Source of the DNA: Rhizobium sp. BK313 | GTDB lineage: Bacteria; Pseudomonadota; Alphaproteobacteria; Rhizobiales; Rhizobiaceae | Direction of reading: 5' to 3' | Assembly (NCBI RefSeq): GCF_014193655.1 | Contig: NZ_JACHZQ010000001.1 | Coordinates: 1,426,001 to 1,490,000 of the forward strand | Length of the DNA stretch: 64,000 bases | Shown here: positions 8,105 through 17,028 of the stretch, in pieces | Position numbering within the stretch: position 1 is the stretch's first letter | Layout: each line of letters opens with the position of its first letter | Position numbers and translations under genes: made by a program | The notes under the pieces: generated by a model | Databases searched by the model: none | Seen by the model: only the letters and a program-made list of their open reading frames with translations | Told to the model about the DNA's origin: nothing

Positions 8105-10987
8105 CTACTCTTCATTTACCCCTCTAACGCGCAGGGTCTTTGGATCGTACTCTACCTCCATGGCCGCGACTTGGTCGGTTGGAAGAATCTCCATCCATTG
8201 CGCGAAGATGGATTGCGAAGTACCTCCTTCAAACACTTGCACTCCACCTTCAAGAGGATAGAAGCCGTGCTCGAACACAGCCTCAGTCGGCAGGCTGCCA
8301 GCAAAATGATTGCTTGCGTCAGTCGGATCTGCAGGATTACCAATAACCGGTGTCCGTGCATTGGTGTCGAATTCCTGGATCTTCTCAATCAGAAAGTCGA
8401 GCGCGTCTCTGATCGTCACGGTATGTTCGGGAGTTGATATTAGTTCGGGCGGATCGTCAGGCGACGCGATGTACTGCGCGTCCAGACCTTCAGCTCCCTC
8501 CACGTGCGCCTGTTGTAGCCAGTTAAGCGCCTCACGCTCCTTGCCGATTCGAATTGGGATGACCGCCTTGACCCATGGCGCGTTGAGAAACGCGTTACGG
8601 AGGTTGTCTCCATCGAGCTGCAGTAACCAACCGAGCGAAGCGCCGAGCTTCGCTGGCCTACTATCTTCGGTAATGTAGTAGTTATCGCGGCCAAGCTCTT
8701 TGGCACCGCCCCAATCGACTATGTTTTCCGAGGTGATGGAGTTACCAGCCACCGCAGTGTCCGACGTCGACACAAGGGTCGACACAAGGCCCGAGACATT
8801 GACAGTGACATCGGAAAAAGCTCGGGCGAGCCTCATTCTCGCGGCTTCGCGGCGAACCGCGACGCCTACAGCGGACGGGAAAGTTGGCTTAGCTCCCGGC
8901 TTCGTCGGGGGCTCCTCGCCGAGATCCTGCCCGCTACGGTGCAGTCTGGGTGCCCACCATTCAGGCGCCACGAAGTAGAGCATCTTGTCGACGTCGAAGA
9001 TCGACCGCACAAGCTCAGAAATCACGTGTTTAGACTGATTTGTGCCTACACTCATCAGTTGACCGATGAGCGTGCGGAAGACCACGACACGCTCCTCTTC
9101 GCGCAAGTCTTCCGCTGGACGTGGTGTGATCGCGCTGGCGAGTTTGATGCGCTCCCGAGCAGCCGCGTAGAACGCCTCCTTGTATCGCCGCGCCTTCTCG
9201 ATATTGTATTGAGCCATTCGCGACTCGTACTCCGCGGTGACTGCGGTGCGCATCGTGTTGCTCGGGTCCCAGTGCAAAGTAACCTTTGTCGGAATCTGGT
9301 TCCGACCGTTCCAGTTCACGTAGTCGAGATGAATGGTAAATGTGGCGGCGCTCGAGCCATCGGCGGACTGCAGGTCGCGCACTGACAAAATGGCATCTAC
9401 CCCCTGGGGGTCGATATCGACACCTGTCAGGGTGAATCCGGGTGTCTGGAACGTTACCCGCTGGACGAAATCGGCCTGGATGTACTCAACCGCGTCGAAT
9501 GCGGGTGCGATATCCCGTTCGGTCCCATCCACATAGATATTGTCTGTGTCGTCGGTGTTAATGCCGACGAATGGGACCGCGATGCTTACCTCTTGAAGCT
9601 GCGCCGTCGGAATCTGCGGTGCATCCGGCTGCACCAGGCCGCTCAGTTCCGGTGGCTCGCCGATATGAACGAGTTTGGCGATGCCAAGCTCCCGAGCGGC
9701 ATCATCGACGAATGTGTGCCAGCACGCTCTCACTTCCAACCGCTGCACTTGCACGCCAACTGTCTGCATCTTTCGCCGAAGCTCGTAATTGACGAGCTTG
9801 TTTGTCGTGTTCGCGAGGACATAGCGCTTGCTAGACATCTCCTCTCTCTCAGTTGTGGTTCTGAAAAAGCTTTTAAAGTTGCGCTTGATCTCGCTTGAGA
9901 GCTTCTCGCTTTGCTGACGCATGTGCTTGCGTGTTGTCTCATTCGATCTCGCTGTCATCATATCCATGGAAAGCTCTGCAGTTGCGGAGCCGGAATACAC
10001 TGCTGCATTGTATTCGCCGGTACTCGAAAAGCCGAATTTCGTATTGTCGCGATTCTCCTGCTTCACCGCGTCGGCGATGTCGTCTTGAATCGTGGTGTCC
10101 GTTTCCGACTTTGTCGTGGTTTCTAGGGATTGCTCGAACGTTTTCTCGGTCAGGGTCCGACGGGTTGACACCTCGATGAGCTCCACCGTCCCGCCAGGGC
10201 TGAGCCACACGTGGCCAACTGGAGGGCCGAGGAACGAATCGAATTGAAAGAAATATTGGCGATAAAGCTGCATGACACCCAAGGGTGAGAGGATCGCCTC
10301 ATAGTTGGTGGCGCCAAAGTTAAGAAGCGGATCTTCCAGTTGGACAGTGGTGACGAGCGCGGAGCTTGGGCTCTTGAAGAACAGATCGTTTAGCGTTGAT
10401 GGCGTATGGTCTTTTAGAAACAGTAGATAGCCGGCGATCTTGGATTCGCGAGCGAACAGGTCCTCGAGGAGATTCTGAGTTTCCGTTTGCGTGTACGCTT
10501 TGCTGAATTCCGCGACATAGTCACTGAGTTCATCGCGTTTCTGTAGTTCTTCAGGGTTGCTGACGATGTCGTGGAATTGCTTAAGGAGCTCCTTGACATG
10601 CCGCGTCGTGATAACTTTGCCCCAGTCTTCTGGCGGCTGCTTGCCGGCTTCACTTTGAATCATCCGAGCGACTCCGCTATCGATGGTGCTCGCTACGAAC
10701 GGCTCCAAAGCTCGCTCGAGATCGAGCGGGACAAGGTTTGAGACGCTGAAGGACCAATTACCCGTCCGGCTCGCCACGACCTCGGAGCCCATGTCGCGCA
10801 TATGGACCTTCACATGAGTACGCGCGGTGTTGAGGGCGCGGGCCGCGAGCTTGTTGTACAGGGAAGCTCTAATGCGCTCGTAGCGTTTGAGAATGATTTG
10901 CGATTTCCAACCCAGCAGAGGCTGATAAATTCCAAATAGCTCGCTGGAGTAAGGAAGCGTGCCTTTGAAGTCTTCGAAGGAACTCAT
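8105..10987 (-). CDS. uncharacterised 960-aa protein, first gene of a two-gene cassette
   Basis: GGAGG stands 9 bases before the ATG. There is no signal peptide. Residues about 130-180 are helical and charged. Residues about 275-400 are a Thr/Ser/Glu-rich segment (EQSLETTTKSETDTTIQDD) broken by a small-residue stretch FGFSSTGEYNAAVYSGSATA, then basic helices (KLSSEIKRNFKSFFRTTTE) and LVNYELRRKMQTVGVQVQRL. The small-residue amphipathic stretch between long helices recalls membrane-inserting or scaffold proteins, but that is inference. The middle (about 500-600) is beta-rich, and the C-terminal third mixes helices with a proline-rich linker (GEEPPTKPGAKPTFP). I cannot place it in a named family. 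It is followed at once by the OmpA-domain gene and faces a decaying restriction island. Confidence 0.75.
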   Translation of the reverse strand: MSSFEDFKGTLPYSSELFGIYQPLLGWKSQIILKRYERIRASLYNKLAARALNTARTHVKVHMRDMGSEVVASRTGNWSFSVSNLVPLDLERALEPFVASTIDSGVARMIQSEAGKQPPEDWGKVITTRHVKELLKQFHDIVSNPEELQKRDELSDYVAEFSKAYTQTETQNLLEDLFARESKIAGYLLFLKDHTPSTLNDLFFKSPSSALVTTVQLEDPLLNFGATNYEAILSPLGVMQLYRQYFFQFDSFLGPPVGHVWLSPGGTVELIEVSTRRTLTEKTFEQSLETTTKSETDTTIQDDIADAVKQENRDNTKFGFSSTGEYNAAVYSGSATAELSMDMMTARSNETTRKHMRQQSEKLSSEIKRNFKSFFRTTTEREEMSSKRYVLANTTNKLVNYELRRKMQTVGVQVQRLEVRACWHTFVDDAARELGIAKLVHIGEPPELSGLVQPDAPQIPTAQLQEVSIAVPFVGINTDDTDNIYVDGTERDIAPAFDAVEYIQADFVQRVTFQTPGFTLTGVDIDPQGVDAILSVRDLQSADGSSAATFTIHLDYVNWNGRNQIPTKVTLHWDPSNTMRTAVTAEYESRMAQYNIEKARRYKEAFYAAARERIKLASAITPRPAEDLREEERVVVFRTLIGQLMSVGTNQSKHVISELVRSIFDVDKMLYFVAPEWWAPRLHRSGQDLGEEPPTKPGAKPTFPSAVGVAVRREAARMRLARAFSDVTVNVSGLVSTLVSTSDTAVAGNSITSENIVDWGGAKELGRDNYYITEDSRPAKLGASLGWLLQLDGDNLRNAFLNAPWVKAVIPIRIGKEREALNWLQQAHVEGAEGLDAQYIASPDDPPELISTPEHTVTIRDALDFLIEKIQEFDTNARTPVIGNPADPTDASNHFAGSLPTEAVFEHGFYPLEGGVQVFEGGTSQSIFAQWMEILPTDQVAAMEVEYDPKTLRVRGVNEE

Positions 10988-11618
10988 GATGACATCCTCC
11001 GGTTGTTAGTGCGATTATGACTCTTGAGTGTGCCCAGTGAGGCTGGAAATCCGCCACTTCATCACCTTCAGACGACAACGAAGCATCGATCTGGCAATGG
11101 GCTTTATTCGGTGTAATGCCCCCTCTGCTGAGACCTGCAGCGACGACCATAATGGCGTTACTCATCGCTGCCTTCCCAGACTGCTGTCCAGCTAAGCCGA
11201 TAAAGCCGCTAGTCGGATCAACGTCAGCTTGGCCTCGGCGACCGAGTCCGGTGAGACGGTCTCTCGTATCATCTATACAATACTCCCCTAGGTCGAATGA
11301 GGCAATATGCCTACGTTAATAGGTGGTGTAGGGGAGGTCAAAGCGCCGGGTTTGCGACCCAGAACAGGCACATAATGCCAGGGATTATAGACCGTCTCGC
11401 CACGGCCGAAGCACGAGGATGGCCGATGGCTCAGCACTCGGAACGTCGCAATGGACCGGTCCCAGATCAATGTGCTCTGCGCGCACTCACATTAATTCCT
11501 TCTTCACTCAGCATGGATATTCGCTAAGACCGTAGCCCGCGCCCCGCATCGAATTTTGTATAGACACGTAGCGCTGGTGAGACAGAAAGCGCGCCTCCTA
11601 ACTGATGACGAGAATTTC
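10988..11618. other. intergenic region with promoter space and IS debris
   Basis: This stretch lies between the divergent 960-aa gene and the restriction-endonuclease gene and must contain both promoters. Apart from the IS21-like fragment listed separately I see no convincing gene. A minus-strand frame through 11000-11300 stays open but has no motif I recognise. Confidence 0.4.
11310..11400 (-). mobile_element. IS21-family IstA transposase fragment
   Basis: The minus strand encodes VYNPWHYVPVLGRKPGAL, close to the conserved C-terminal 'yd.WHYLPVLaRKPGALRNG' block of IS21 IstA transposases. Only about 25-30 residues match. No IstB and no terminal repeats are visible. It is a relic. Confidence 0.45.
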
Positions 11619-12869
11619 ATGCCCATACTTAAGTTTGAGGAGCTTTCTGATAGTGAACAGAAGTCTCCCAAAGGCGAAAATTTCGAGGGCCTCATCCGCG
11701 AGATTGGAAGAGAGCTTGGCCTAAGGCCAGAGTGGACCGGTCGCGGGGCAGATCAGGGGCGCGATCTCTTCTTCACGGAACGACGAGAGGGACCTCTCGG
11801 CACGACCCAGGTGCGTTGGCTTGTCAGTTGTAAGGATTACGCACATTCACAAAGGTCTGTTTCCGAGCAAGACGTTGGTGCGGTCACGGACAAGCTCGTG
11901 CAGCATGAGGCGGATGGTTTCCTTCTCGCAACGACCAGCATCGCAACTACTGGTCTGAAATCTTTGCTCGACGGCATTGCAAAGCAAGGCCAGTACAAAA
12001 CCTTGGTTTGGGATAGACACGAACTTGAAAACATTCTCTTAAGAGAGCCGTGTACCCATTTGGTGAAGCGTTATCTACCGAAGAGCTACGAGGCTTATCA
12101 GCGTCTTAGTAGCATTCCGCAGGCGTTGAATTCACTAAGCGTCCTGATGCCTGGAGAAATATTTCGAAAAGTCGAAGCGGTATTTGAAGCGTACCAGGCA
12201 GGAGATGTTTGGCTCACGGGTGAAAGGATATGGCCTCACGAAAGCGCCAGCATCGAAACCATTGATCGCGCATTGTCGGCGCTGCTTGAAAGCGATGACG
12301 CTGCATCGGCAGCCAGGATTCTATCCCGTGATGAAATTGAGTTCGAGGCATTCGAGGCTACACTGACCGCTATTGCGTCAGTGAGACCAATCCAAGCGCA
12401 GGATCTTTGCCGCGCTATCGTGAAGGACGGCAACGATGCGGGACCCGCGCTTTCTGCGTTTCGTTTCTTCGTGCAAGAATTCGAGCCCGCGAATGAAGAG
12501 CAAATAAGGTTGGCCGCGAATTTAAGTCGAGACGACCTAACCGATCTCTACGCTATCGAAGTCGACAATTTCATCGTTGCGGAGCTCTCGAGTAATCCTG
12601 AAAAATACAGTGCTTGGGGCCAACTGGATGCTCTATCCAGCTCCACGCGATTGGAAGATTGCCACGTGGATGGCCTGGAATTCACACCTGACAGGAGGAA
12701 CGCGAAGATTGAGTTCTCCGCGGCTCTGGAGATTTGGGTGGAACTGTCGTACGCTCGCGAGGACGCTGGGTCCTTCTCATTTCCCGGATCTGTCACGGGC
12801 CACATAGATGCCGACGGGATATATATTCAAGACTTCTCGGTAGACACCGGCTCGTCCCACGAAGGGTAA
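11619..12869 (+). CDS. Mrr-like restriction endonuclease domain protein
   Basis: The product is 416 aa from the ATG at 11619; an in-frame TTG at 11556 would add 21 residues but has no better binding site. The N-terminal 130 residues form a PD-(D/E)XK nuclease of the Mrr type: GENFEGLIREIGRELG, then TGRGADQGRDLFF (the catalytic Asp), then VRWLVSCKDYAHS (Lys on the second strand in place of the usual QxK), then VSEQDVGAVTDKLVQHEADG. The helical region from about 160 to 416 resembles nothing I can name and may bind DNA or a partner. Mrr-like enzymes cut methylated or foreign DNA. Downstream lie vsr and a truncated dcm, convergent with this gene, so it belongs to a restriction/defence island. It may now act without a matching methyltransferase, which would fit a type IV (methyl-dependent) mode; this is inference. 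Confidence 0.75.
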   Translation: MPILKFEELSDSEQKSPKGENFEGLIREIGRELGLRPEWTGRGADQGRDLFFTERREGPLGTTQVRWLVSCKDYAHSQRSVSEQDVGAVTDKLVQHEADGFLLATTSIATTGLKSLLDGIAKQGQYKTLVWDRHELENILLREPCTHLVKRYLPKSYEAYQRLSSIPQALNSLSVLMPGEIFRKVEAVFEAYQAGDVWLTGERIWPHESASIETIDRALSALLESDDAASAARILSRDEIEFEAFEATLTAIASVRPIQAQDLCRAIVKDGNDAGPALSAFRFFVQEFEPANEEQIRLAANLSRDDLTDLYAIEVDNFIVAELSSNPEKYSAWGQLDALSSSTRLEDCHVDGLEFTPDRRNAKIEFSAALEIWVELSYAREDAGSFSFPGSVTGHIDADGIYIQDFSVDTGSSHEG

Positions 12870-12994
12870 ATGGAGCGGGGGAGCCACCTCGCCTCACGCC
12901 GCACCGGAGTGCCTTTTCCGGACCCTCAGATCGTGAAAATCCGGCTGCGGAAGAATGTGAATTTCTTCGTGCTGCGAAGCCAAGTGCGCAGATG

Positions 12995-13402
12995 CTAGTC
13001 ATCCAGCTCGCGCAATAGCGTATTCAGGGAAGCGGAAAGGTCTTCCGGCCGCTTAGTCTGGCATTCCCAAATGACATGCACCTTCCAGCCTAGATGCTCG
13101 AGATCCGCGACGTTCCGCTTATCGCGAGCCACGTTGGCATCGAACTTCGCCTGCCAGAATTCCGCCCGTGTTTTGGGGGTCGATGCCATGTTGCAGTTCT
13201 CATGCCGATGCCAGAAGCACCCATGAACGAACAAGGCTGTCTTTCGCGCAGGCAACACGATGTCGGGCCGTCCAGGAAGGTCCTTGCGGTGGAGACGGAA
13301 GCGGCCGCCACATGCGTGCAGTGCTCGTCGGACTTTCAGTTCGGGCGTAGTGTTCTTGCCTTTCACCTTCGCCATCAACGCAGAGCGTTTGGGATCGATC
13401 AT
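12995..13402 (-). CDS. vsr: very short patch repair (Vsr) mismatch endonuclease
   Basis: The product is 135 aa, the usual Vsr length. Visible family blocks are RSALMAKVKGKNTTPELKVR, LHRKDLPGRPDIVLPARKTA (containing the catalytic Asp), FVHGCFWHRHENCN (metal- and DNA-contacting His residues and zinc Cys), EFWQAKFDANVARDKRNVAD and LGWKVHVIWECQ. Vsr nicks beside T:G mismatches made by deamination of 5-methylcytosine and normally pairs with a Dcm-type methyltransferase. Here the neighbour upstream on the same strand is the 3' half of such a gene, so vsr has outlived its partner. It appears intact. Confidence 0.93.
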   Translation of the reverse strand: MIDPKRSALMAKVKGKNTTPELKVRRALHACGGRFRLHRKDLPGRPDIVLPARKTALFVHGCFWHRHENCNMASTPKTRAEFWQAKFDANVARDKRNVADLEHLGWKVHVIWECQTKRPEDLSASLNTLLRELDD

Positions 13403-13470
13403 TGCCTGCGAACCTTCGTCAGTTCTCAGAAATATAAGGATCGATTGCGTTTGGAGCGTGGCAAGCGGCT

Positions 13471-14013
13471 CTAGTGTTGGGTCGAATCCTTGCGGAACTT
13501 GGCGACGTGGGCGGAGAACAGTTCTCCGATAACCTCGCCAAGCTTCACCGGGACCGCGTTTCCAATTAGGCGTCCAAGCTTGTCGAAGCTCGCGGTCCGC
13601 TCATCGGGCAGGAATGAATATTCCTTTGGGAATCCTTGCAGCATCGACGCCTCCCGCAAGCTGATCGCCCGATCCTGTTCGGGGTGACCAAATCGACCAT
13701 TGCCGTACCCGAAGCATTGCGTCGTGATCGTGGGTGAGGGGCCATCCCATTCCATACGGCCGTAGACGGAGGGGTAGGTCCCTCCTGTTACCTTCATGTG
13801 GCACGAAGCCCGAAGATCGACGGGCCAATCCCGCCACGTGCCCCCAGGCTTCGAGTGCCGAATCCTTCGCAGATTGACATCGCTCAGGCGACTTGCTCGA
13901 TGGAGCGCATCCGATGGATCGTTGCCGCCAGCAGAAAGCCTTGGAAGATCACCGATCGTCGCTCTGACGGTTGTTACCGGACATTCAAATTCCGGAATCG
14001 TGATTGGACCCAG
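13471..14013 (-). pseudogene. 3' half of a DNA (cytosine-5) methyltransferase, Dcm type
   Basis: The minus frame from about 14011 to 13471 reads as the target-recognition domain and C-terminal motifs of a C5 methyltransferase: TVRATIGDLPRLSAGG, INLRRIRHSKPGGTW-like (here VNLRRIRHSKPGGTWRDWP), YPSVYGRMEWDGPSPTITTQ, then motif IX-X region HPEQDRAISLREASMLQGFP and IGNAVPVKLGEVIGEL. The catalytic PCQ loop, the ENV motif and the SAM-binding FxGxG are all missing. Upstream the frame hits TGA at 14014-14016 and then enters an unrelated DUF262-like sequence. An ATG at 13797 could still initiate a 108-residue fragment, but it would have no activity. Confidence 0.85.
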
Positions 14014-14205
14014 TCAAGCAAGATTTCGCTGATATTCCGGCACAAAGTAGCGATCGGTCGTGTCGTCCTTGAAGCGGCTCACATACATCGAGACCGGATA
14101 TTCGGCGACATTGAACTTGACCTGACGAGAGACTGCGACGACAGCGTGCTCCGCAGCCTGTACCGCTTCATCTGCAATCTTCTTAACCGTTTTTGGCTTT
14201 GCCAT
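14014..14205 (-). pseudogene. N-terminal fragment of a DUF262 (GmrSD/DndB-like) protein
   Basis: The frame starting at the ATG at 14205 (MAKPKTVKKIADEAVQ) continues with VKFNVAEYPVSMYVSRFKDD and YFVPEYQRN, then stops. The 'YPv...v.rfk......ffvPeYQRn' block matches the N-terminal DGQR-type region of DUF262 proteins, the nucleotide-binding half of GmrSD type IV restriction systems and relatives. Only 63 residues of a protein normally 350-700 long remain. It is in the same frame as the Dcm fragment that follows, separated by a single TGA, which points to a deletion that fused two defence genes. Confidence 0.6.
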
Positions 14206-14652
14206 CGATCGTACGACCATACCTGCAATTGGTAGAACAAACACCGAAACTTATGCACGTTGCTGTACGATTCGACCAGCGCCACGGGGCCGAAAACTGA
14301 GTTGTCATCGAGTTCACAAGGCTGCCATGTGGTGGGGGTGTAACTCTAACAACGGGCACCGAGCGGCGGGGTTAGGTCGCCTAATGCTTCAGGTGCATAC
14401 CTATCGCGGAAAAACTGCCAAACCAGGCTCTCAGGCGCGATCCTATGCGGATTCACCATAATTAACATGATAACCGCCACGACGGACAATCAGCCTACTG
14501 GCGCATCCCGCGAGAGACGAACAGGCAACCTCGGACTTCGTATCGGCACATTACTCTTCGGCTGTACCGGGCGCGATGGACCTTGCGAGTTTCCTCCGAG
14601 TCGAATTCTCAGTCATCACTGACAGTAGAAGATCTCGGGCCGTCTTCTAATA
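14206..14652. other. noncoding junction between accessory region and core genome
   Basis: I see no gene, tRNA or repeat in these 450 bases. Short open frames lack start signals. The base composition moves from the mixed composition of the accessory segment to the high-GC core here, so this is probably the edge of the foreign segment. Confidence 0.4.
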
Positions 14653-14682
14653 AATCCCAGGCACTTGAAAGTGCCTGGGATT
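14653..14682 (-). terminator. strong hairpin terminator downstream of parE
   Basis: A perfect 12-bp stem (AATCCCAGGCAC at 14653-14664 with its complement at 14671-14682) closes a 6-base loop. On the minus strand it is followed by TTATTAG, and on the plus strand by GTGTTTTA. It lies about 85 bases past the parE stop. It may work in both directions. Confidence 0.75.
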
Positions 14683-14765
14683 GTGTTTTATGCAGTTGGC
14701 CAGCTTCGTCTTCAAGAATGGCCCGTTTCAATGGTATTTGGCCAGAACTAGCTTGGGTTTCTCAG

Positions 14766-16829
14766 TCAAATATCCAGATTCTCCGCAAATGCCGCGCGTT
14801 CCTGGATGAAGCGGAAACGGGCATCAGCCTTGGTGCCCATGAGATTATCGACGGCTTCACGCGTGCCCTCGAAATCCACCTCGTCGATCTCGACGCGCAA
14901 CAATGTGCGTTTCGACGGGTCCATCGTCGTTTCCTTGAGCTGGGCGGGAAGCATTTCGCCAAGGCCCTTGAACCGGCTGATCTCGATCTTCCCTTTGCCC
15001 TTGAATTCGCTCTCCATCAGTTCCAGGCGATGGGCATCGTCGCGGGCGTAGATGGATTTCGACCCCTGTGTGATCTTGTAAAGCGGCGGCACGGCCAGAA
15101 AGAGATGGCCACCGCGGATCAGCTCCGGCATTTCCTGATAGAAAAACGTAATCAGCAGCGAGGCGATATGCGCGCCGTCGACGTCGGCATCGGTCATGAC
15201 GACGATGCGATGGTAGCGAAGATCCTCTTCGCGATATTTCGAGCGCGTGCCGCAACCGAGCGCCTGGACCAGATCGGCGATCTGCTGATTAGCGGACAGC
15301 TTTTCGCGGCCGGCGCTGGCGACATTGAGGATCTTGCCGCGCAGCGGCAGGATCGCCTGGTTGGTGCGGTTGCGCGCCTGCTTGGCGGAGCCACCGGCCG
15401 AATCACCTTCCACGAGGAAGAGTTCGGCGCCTTCAGCGGTATTTTGCGAACAATCGGCAAGTTTGCCCGGCAGGCGCAGTTTGCGCACGGCCGTCTTGCG
15501 ATTGACCTCCTTCTCCTTGCGGCGACGCAGGCGTTCCTCGGAACGCTCGATCACCCATTCGAGCAGTTTTTCAGCCTCGCCCGGATTGTCGGTGAGATAG
15601 TGATCGAAGGGATCTCGCAGCGCGTTTTCGACGATGCGCTGCGCCTCAACGGTCGCAAGCCTGTCCTTGGTCTGCCCGACGAATTCCGGTTCGCGGATGA
15701 AGATGGAAAGCATGCCGACGCCGGAAATCATCACATCGTCGGTGGTTATGCCGGCCGCGCGTTTGTTTTGCGTCATCTCGGCGTAGTTCTTCAGCCCCTT
15801 GGTCAGCGCGATGCGAAGACCCGCCTCGTGCGTGCCGCCTTCCGGGGTAGGAATGGTATTGCAATAGGAATGGACCTGCGGGTCGCCGCCGTACCAGGTG
15901 ATCGCCCATTCCAGCGAGCCGTGGCCGCTTGCCTTGTCCGACTTGCCGGCAAAAATCTCGCGCGTGACGGTAAACTCATTGCCCATCGTCGCTTTGAGAT
16001 AATCTTTCAAGCCGCCGGGGAAATGGAAGACGGCCTTTTCCGGAACATCGGTGCCTGCCGGCACCAATTCCGGATCGCAGCTCCACCGAATTTCGACGCC
16101 GCCGAAAAGATAGGCCTTGGAGCGCGCCATGCGGAAAACGCGGGCGGGGTCAAACTTGGCGTGCTCGCCGAAGATCTGCGGATCGGGATGAAAACGGACA
16201 CGCGTGCCGCGGCGGTTATGGACGTCGCCGAGTTCTTCCAGGCCGCCCTGCGGCAGACCGCGCGAGAAGCGCTGGCGATAGAGCTTGCGATTGCGCGCCA
16301 CTTCGACTTCGAGATCATCAGACAGCGCGTTGACGACGGAGACGCCGACGCCGTGCAAGCCGCCCGAGGTCTCATAGGCCTTGCCGTCGAATTTACCGCC
16401 GGCATGCAGCTTGGTCATGATGACCTCGAGCGTCGATTTGCCCGGCACTTGCGGATGGTTTTCGACAGGAATGCCGCGGCCGTTGTCGGTGACGGTCAGA
16501 TAGCCCCTCTGGTCGAGATGTACTTCGATGAAATCGGCATGGCCGGCGACGGCCTCGTCCATGGAATTGTCGATGACTTCGGCGAAGAGATGATGCAACG
16601 CCTTCTCGTCCGTGCCGCCGATATACATGCCGGGTCGCATGCGCACCGGCTCCAGCCCTTCGAGGACGCGGATCGAATTCGCGCCATATTCCTCGGCAGA
16701 CGAGGTGGTCGGCGCTACGCGCGGGGCAGGGGCGACCGCAGGCTTTTCAGCCTTGACGACCGGCTTGTCCGCCGCTTCCGGCTTCGGCGAAAGGGGCAGT
16801 CCGGAAAAGAGATCGTTGCTGTTATCCAT
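14766..16829 (-). CDS. parE: DNA topoisomerase IV subunit B
   Basis: The product is 687 aa from the ATG at 16829 (MDNSNDLFSGLP); an upstream in-frame ATG at 16862 would add 11 residues but precedes the usual start of the family. ParE with ParC decatenates daughter chromosomes using ATP. The GHKL ATPase shows EVIDNSMDEAVAG, TVTDNGRGIPVENH and YETSGGLHGVGVSVVNALSD; the TOPRIM domain shows LFLVEGDSAGGSAKQARN and VVMTDADVDGAHIASLL; the C-terminus has RFKGLGEMLPAQLKETTMDP. The first 55 residues are a Pro/Ala/Lys-rich extension common in rhizobial ParE. The protein lacks the insertion expected of GyrB. It is transcribed alone, away from the downstream hairpin terminator. Confidence 0.95.
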   Translation of the reverse strand: MDNSNDLFSGLPLSPKPEAADKPVVKAEKPAVAPAPRVAPTTSSAEEYGANSIRVLEGLEPVRMRPGMYIGGTDEKALHHLFAEVIDNSMDEAVAGHADFIEVHLDQRGYLTVTDNGRGIPVENHPQVPGKSTLEVIMTKLHAGGKFDGKAYETSGGLHGVGVSVVNALSDDLEVEVARNRKLYRQRFSRGLPQGGLEELGDVHNRRGTRVRFHPDPQIFGEHAKFDPARVFRMARSKAYLFGGVEIRWSCDPELVPAGTDVPEKAVFHFPGGLKDYLKATMGNEFTVTREIFAGKSDKASGHGSLEWAITWYGGDPQVHSYCNTIPTPEGGTHEAGLRIALTKGLKNYAEMTQNKRAAGITTDDVMISGVGMLSIFIREPEFVGQTKDRLATVEAQRIVENALRDPFDHYLTDNPGEAEKLLEWVIERSEERLRRRKEKEVNRKTAVRKLRLPGKLADCSQNTAEGAELFLVEGDSAGGSAKQARNRTNQAILPLRGKILNVASAGREKLSANQQIADLVQALGCGTRSKYREEDLRYHRIVVMTDADVDGAHIASLLITFFYQEMPELIRGGHLFLAVPPLYKITQGSKSIYARDDAHRLELMESEFKGKGKIEISRFKGLGEMLPAQLKETTMDPSKRTLLRVEIDEVDFEGTREAVDNLMGTKADARFRFIQERAAFAENLDI

Positions 16830-17028
16830 GGAGCTGTTCAGATTTGTCCTTGAAGGGGTCATACCCCAAAATCACCGCATTTGCCGTCAGTTTCGCGAAT
16901 CACCGAGATTCTGCCAGAAACGACGCGCGAGCGCGATGGCGCCCCATTGACGGGCAAATTCGGAAAAAAGATTTGCGTTGCCGCGCCGCGAATGGCAAGC
17001 CCGTGGGCCTATCGAGGGAAGTGTCCGC

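Noticed and set aside
5958..10987. Type VI secretion or contractile injection cluster
   Set aside because: An OmpA-like domain alone suggested TssL/TagL-type proteins, but no sheath, tube, ATPase or baseplate gene is present.
14583..16853. 756-codon plus-strand open frame opposite parE
   Set aside because: It is the exact antisense of a fully conserved parE; high-GC codons leave the opposite strand open. No start signal and no family-like motif.
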